Source of the DNA: Mayamaea pseudoterrestris
Lineage: Eukaryota; Bacillariophyta; Bacillariophyceae; Sellaphorales; Sellaphoraceae
Direction: 5' to 3'
DNA: 64,000 bases
NCBI GenBank assembly: GCA_027923505.1
Contig: BROI01000018.1
Coordinates: 124,001-188,000, forward strand
The notes below the pieces were generated by a model. That model saw nothing but the letters and a program-made list of their open reading frames with translations, was not told the DNA's origin and did not search any database. Below are positions 61,473 to 64,000 of the stretch, in pieces (within the stretch, counting starts at the first letter, position 1; each line of letters begins with the position of its first letter). A program made the translations under genes and the position numbers.

Positions 61473-62583
61473 TTAAATCTCGCCACGAGCTTCCGCATCC
61501 GCTCGCTCCTCAAGAATCGTCTTCTTGATACCTCGTCCCTTGGGCAAACTCACTTGCGGGGTGGATCCAGTTCCAATGGTGAAGACGTTCTGCATGCGCG
61601 TGGCAAAAACGTGTCCCTTGGCATCCTTGATGGTGACAACGTCAAAGCTACCTTCATGCTTTTCAATGTGCATCAGTGTTCCGACGCGGCCAGCGTTGCG
61701 CCCGCCCGTCAAAATGACCAAGGCTCCCACCTCAAACTTGATAATGGCCGTCATCTTGCCAGTCTCAAGGCTCACCTTAATGGTGTCGTTGACCTTGGTA
61801 TCAGGGTCTGGGTAGCGAATGGTGCGCCCATCATGCGTGACGGCAACCGGAACCTTGTTTTGTCCAACGTAAACCTTGTTGACGCGGCAGAGCTTGTAGT
61901 CGGCCTCGTCGCGCTTGATGCGGTGGCAGACGAATCGTCCCTTGGTGTCTAGGAGAATGCGAAACATGTCTCCCGACTTTTCCAGTTGGACAACGTCCAT
62001 GATACCCGTTGGGTAGTTGCGGTCAGTGCGGACCTTTCCGTCAACCTTGACGCAACGCTCCATGCAGATTTGCATGCATTCCTTATTGGTAAGAGCGTAC
62101 TTGAGTCGCTCGCGAAGGATAATGGCAATGGGAATGCACTGTCGGAGCTTGTGTGGGCCTGGAGATGGGCGAGGAGCAAAGACTCCGCCCATCTTTCCGA
62201 GGTTCCAGTTGCGAGGCGCATTCAAGCGCTTGAGATGTTTTGGGGGACCGCGAGGCCTGTTAAAGGAAAGGCGATAGAGAATGTGTGTGAGATTATTTGT
62301 GAAGTGGAACGAGCCGAGCAACAAGAAACGCCGAGTTGCGTAGGCGAATCAATTTGAAAAGTAATCAGCCTGCAAACCTTCCACGAAATTGGATTTAATG
62401 CCAGAGTTCTACGCGAGGGCTGATGCATATCTCGAAAATTATTCTTTACGTAAGAATCAGTCCATCGAAGGCACGCATGCTCGTGCATGCTGCCGACGTG
62501 ATGATGCAAGTTTCCTCTTCGAACCTCATAGTTGTCTCTAATACGATCAACAAGATCAATTCATGCGTCTTTGTCACTTACAT
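61473..62583 (-). CDS. RPS4: 40S ribosomal protein eS4 (RPS4), start codon split by an intron
   Basis: Structural 40S protein. Exon 2 (61473-62256) encodes [17 protein letters not shown] through the S4 RNA-binding domain ([22 protein letters not shown]), the eS4 central domain ([16 protein letters not shown]) and a KOW motif ([18 protein letters not shown]). Immediately before CCT (Pro2) lies TTTAACAG|G. The only good donor upstream is AT|GTAAGTGA at 62581, so AT from exon 1 plus G from exon 2 make the ATG. This gives 261 residues (family ~263) starting [12 protein letters not shown], as expected for eS4. The 325-nt intron is the longest complete one in the window. Exon 1 is otherwise 5' UTR. 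Divergent with uS15. Confidence 0.9.
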
Positions 62584-62986
62584 GACTATAATTTACTACT
62601 AATCAGGCAATCGCAACAAGATGAGGAGAGTCTGCAGCTCGTCTTGTCAGTGTGCTTGCGGGCGAGTGGTGAAACTTGCGGTGCGAGCGGAACTGTCGCA
62701 GCGCTATTAGATATTTTAGTAAGCGCGGTAAGTGACACGCACGCCTCACCATGAATAAAGAACCAGAGCAGCAAGCCCTTTACCCTTGCTATTGTAGTTG
62801 ACTCTTTTACTTGTTCGATTGTGAGTAAGCATAGTAGCTCTGAATGATTCAATATTGCTTCTCAGAATGCGACTTGAATCGCAGGACTAGAGAATTTGAC
62901 GACCAAAGTTAGTCAACATTCACCAACTCCTTTGTTGACCTTTGCTCGCTCCCCTTTTACACAGTAACAGCACCAACACCTTCATC
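62584..62986. promoter_or_regulatory. Shared 5' region of the eS4 and uS15 genes
   Basis: 403 bp holding the 5' UTR of eS4 (minus), a bidirectional promoter and the 5' UTR of uS15. The stretch before 62987 has a pyrimidine-rich CCCCTTTTACACAG near 62952-62965, either a 5' UTR intron acceptor or the TOP-like pyrimidine tract often seen at ribosomal protein genes. A shared promoter would balance two 40S proteins. Confidence 0.4.
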
Positions 62987-63442
62987 ATGGGTCGAATGCA
63001 CGCACCAGGCAAGGGTATTTCCCGCCGCGCTCTTCCGTACAAGCGCTCTCCTCCCTCGTGGCTCAAAACGTCGAGCGCCGACGTTCAGGACCACGTTTGC
63101 AAGCTTGCCAAGAAGGGACTCACGCCATCGCAGATTGGAGTCATTCTCCGCGACTCACACGGCGTCGCGCAAGTCAAGTCTGTCACTGGACAAAAGATTG
63201 TTCGCATTCTCAAGGCCAATGGACTTGCTCCGGAAATTCCGGAAGACTTGTACATGCTCATCAAGAAGGCTGTCCAGGTCCGCAAACATTTGGAAATCAA
63301 CCGCAAGGACAAGGATAGCAAGTTTAGACTTATTCTCATTGAATCGCGCATTCACCGACTGGCCCGATACTACCGAACCACCCGTAAGCTTCCGTCCAAC
63401 TGGAAGTATGAGAGTGCGACGGCGAGTACGTTGGTGGCGTAA
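62987..63442 (+). CDS. RPS13: 40S ribosomal protein uS15 (RPS13)
   Basis: 151 residues, the exact usual length, single coding exon; ATG at 62987 gives the canonical start [21 protein letters not shown]. Further hallmarks: [66 protein letters not shown] and the rRNA-binding [29 protein letters not shown]. It binds 18S rRNA in the 40S platform. It runs opposite to eS4 from a shared intergenic region. Confidence 0.97.
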   Translation: MGRMHAPGKGISRRALPYKRSPPSWLKTSSADVQDHVCKLAKKGLTPSQIGVILRDSHGVAQVKSVTGQKIVRILKANGLAPEIPEDLYMLIKKAVQVRKHLEINRKDKDSKFRLILIESRIHRLARYYRTTRKLPSNWKYESATASTLVA

Positions 63443-63873
63443 GGATGAATAGTGCAAGATTTATCAAGGACTCTCTATGCTGGAAAACGTAGCTTACGAC
63501 CAAAGAAAGAACCAAAAATAACACACTTTAACACTAATTTCTATGAGATGCTGTATTGCATTACTATACATCGTCGGCATGCATAGGAACCGCATTACAT
63601 ACAAACTGCTCGCATAAGCGAAACCGCCTTCAGCTTTGACTCGATATGCTTCTCGTCCAACATGGTACTGTTAAATTTACTGTTACGCATAACAAGACTT
63701 TTGTTCAACTAAGTATTGTAATGCATAAGAGTGCTGGACCCCGGCGACAACGAAATAAGGTGGGAAAGTGAAACGGGTGCAGCTCTCTGTCTGCACCATA
63801 CTCTACATCCTAGCGTATTGTAAGCAGAGCCTCACATTGAGCTTATACATTCGGTGCTTAGGCGTTAATGTAC
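63443..63873. other. Intergenic stretch between convergent genes
   Basis: 3' sides of uS15 and of the LHC-like gene. No frame, RNA or repeat recognised. Confidence 0.4.
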
Positions 63874-63972
63874 TTAAAAGTAAGCTCCGCCAACCCATTC
63901 GTTGACAATGTCAAGCATGGGCTTGCCCTCGACGGCGGTGGCCGTGACGAGCATGGCCAAACCAAGCATTGC
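63874..63972 (-). CDS. Last exon of a chlorophyll-binding (LHC/ELIP-superfamily)-like protein, gene continues beyond window
   Basis: After a TTTTACAG acceptor at 63973 the minus strand reads AMLGLAMLVTATAVEGKPML then DIVNEWVGGAYF and stops at 63874. AMLGL followed by a hydrophobic stretch is the third-helix pattern of light-harvesting proteins (normally preceded by NGR) and EGKPML fits the stroma/lumen turn after it. Only 32 residues are visible and the diagnostic E-NGR part would be in the exon outside the window, so the family call is tentative. Confidence 0.45.
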   Translation of the reverse strand, partial: AMLGLAMLVTATAVEGKPMLDIVNEWVGGAYF

Positions 63973-64000
63973 CTGTAAAATCGAGAAAGAGAAGGATTAA

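Noticed and set aside
62257-62581. snoRNA in the long eS4 intron
   Set aside because: In transcript orientation I find CTGA boxes but no correctly placed RTGATGA C-box; the GTGATGA present is on the other strand. No H/ACA pattern is clear.

Overview
This is a nuclear segment of a photosynthetic eukaryote, most likely a stramenopile alga with a red-lineage secondary plastid (a diatom or close relative). Genes carry short GT-AG introns, mostly 54-125 nt and placed at matching phases. Several proteins start with a signal peptide followed by a Phe at the predicted cleavage site, the pattern of complex plastids (5953-, 35823-, 39135-, 60273-). A Ty1/copia element resembles the CoDi group described from diatoms. 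A chlorophyll-binding-type C-terminal exon lies at the right edge. I could run no searches, so the lineage call is an inference from sequence features.

Layout. 1-9.1 kb, all on minus apart from a tRNA: GH81 beta-1,3-glucanase (cut by the left edge), a small mitochondrial-type protein, tRNA-Arg(CCT), a short plastid/secretory protein and a USP deubiquitinase. 9.5-12.7 kb: two decayed alpha-carbonic-anhydrase-like genes, tail to tail, neither with zinc ligands. 13.3-20.9 kb: phosphatase inhibitor 2, a proline-rich tail-anchored protein, MsrA, eIF6 and a two-pore K+ channel. 21-34.7 kb: a gene-poor island made of a gene fragment, a ~68-bp satellite, a broken copia element and a ~346-bp satellite. 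35.1-39.1 kb: a DUF2358-like plastid protein, a second K+ channel paralogue, and a plastid-targeted reading frame split by a 1.07-kb TIR transposon. 39.5-63.4 kb is a compact housekeeping block: SLC35B1-type transporter, SURF6/Rrp14, a prolyl-4-hydroxylase-type oxygenase, importin-13/transportin-3, CCR4 deadenylase, histidine acid phosphatase, selenoprotein S, a sulfotransferase, PLAA/Doa1, plastid SecA, a small membrane protein, eS4 and uS15.

Many neighbours are divergent pairs sharing 160-470 bp of promoter DNA (MsrA/eIF6, phosphatase/SELENOS, importin/CCR4, eS4/uS15). There are functional themes rather than operons: ribosome biogenesis and translation (SURF6, eIF6, eS4, uS15), ubiquitin and ER quality control (USP, PLAA, SELENOS), and plastid biogenesis (SecA, DUF2358, the LHC-like exon).

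The observations I rate highest are an in-frame UGA in a selenoprotein S gene that ordinary annotation would truncate; a transposon whose removal with one 3-bp target copy restores a plastid-protein reading frame; an eS4 start codon split AT|G by the longest complete intron seen here; and a satellite island whose copia element sits exactly at the junction of two unrelated arrays, flanked by divergent K+ channel paralogues. Intron ends were read by eye and may be off by a base or two, although summed exon lengths are divisible by three in every multi-exon gene checked.
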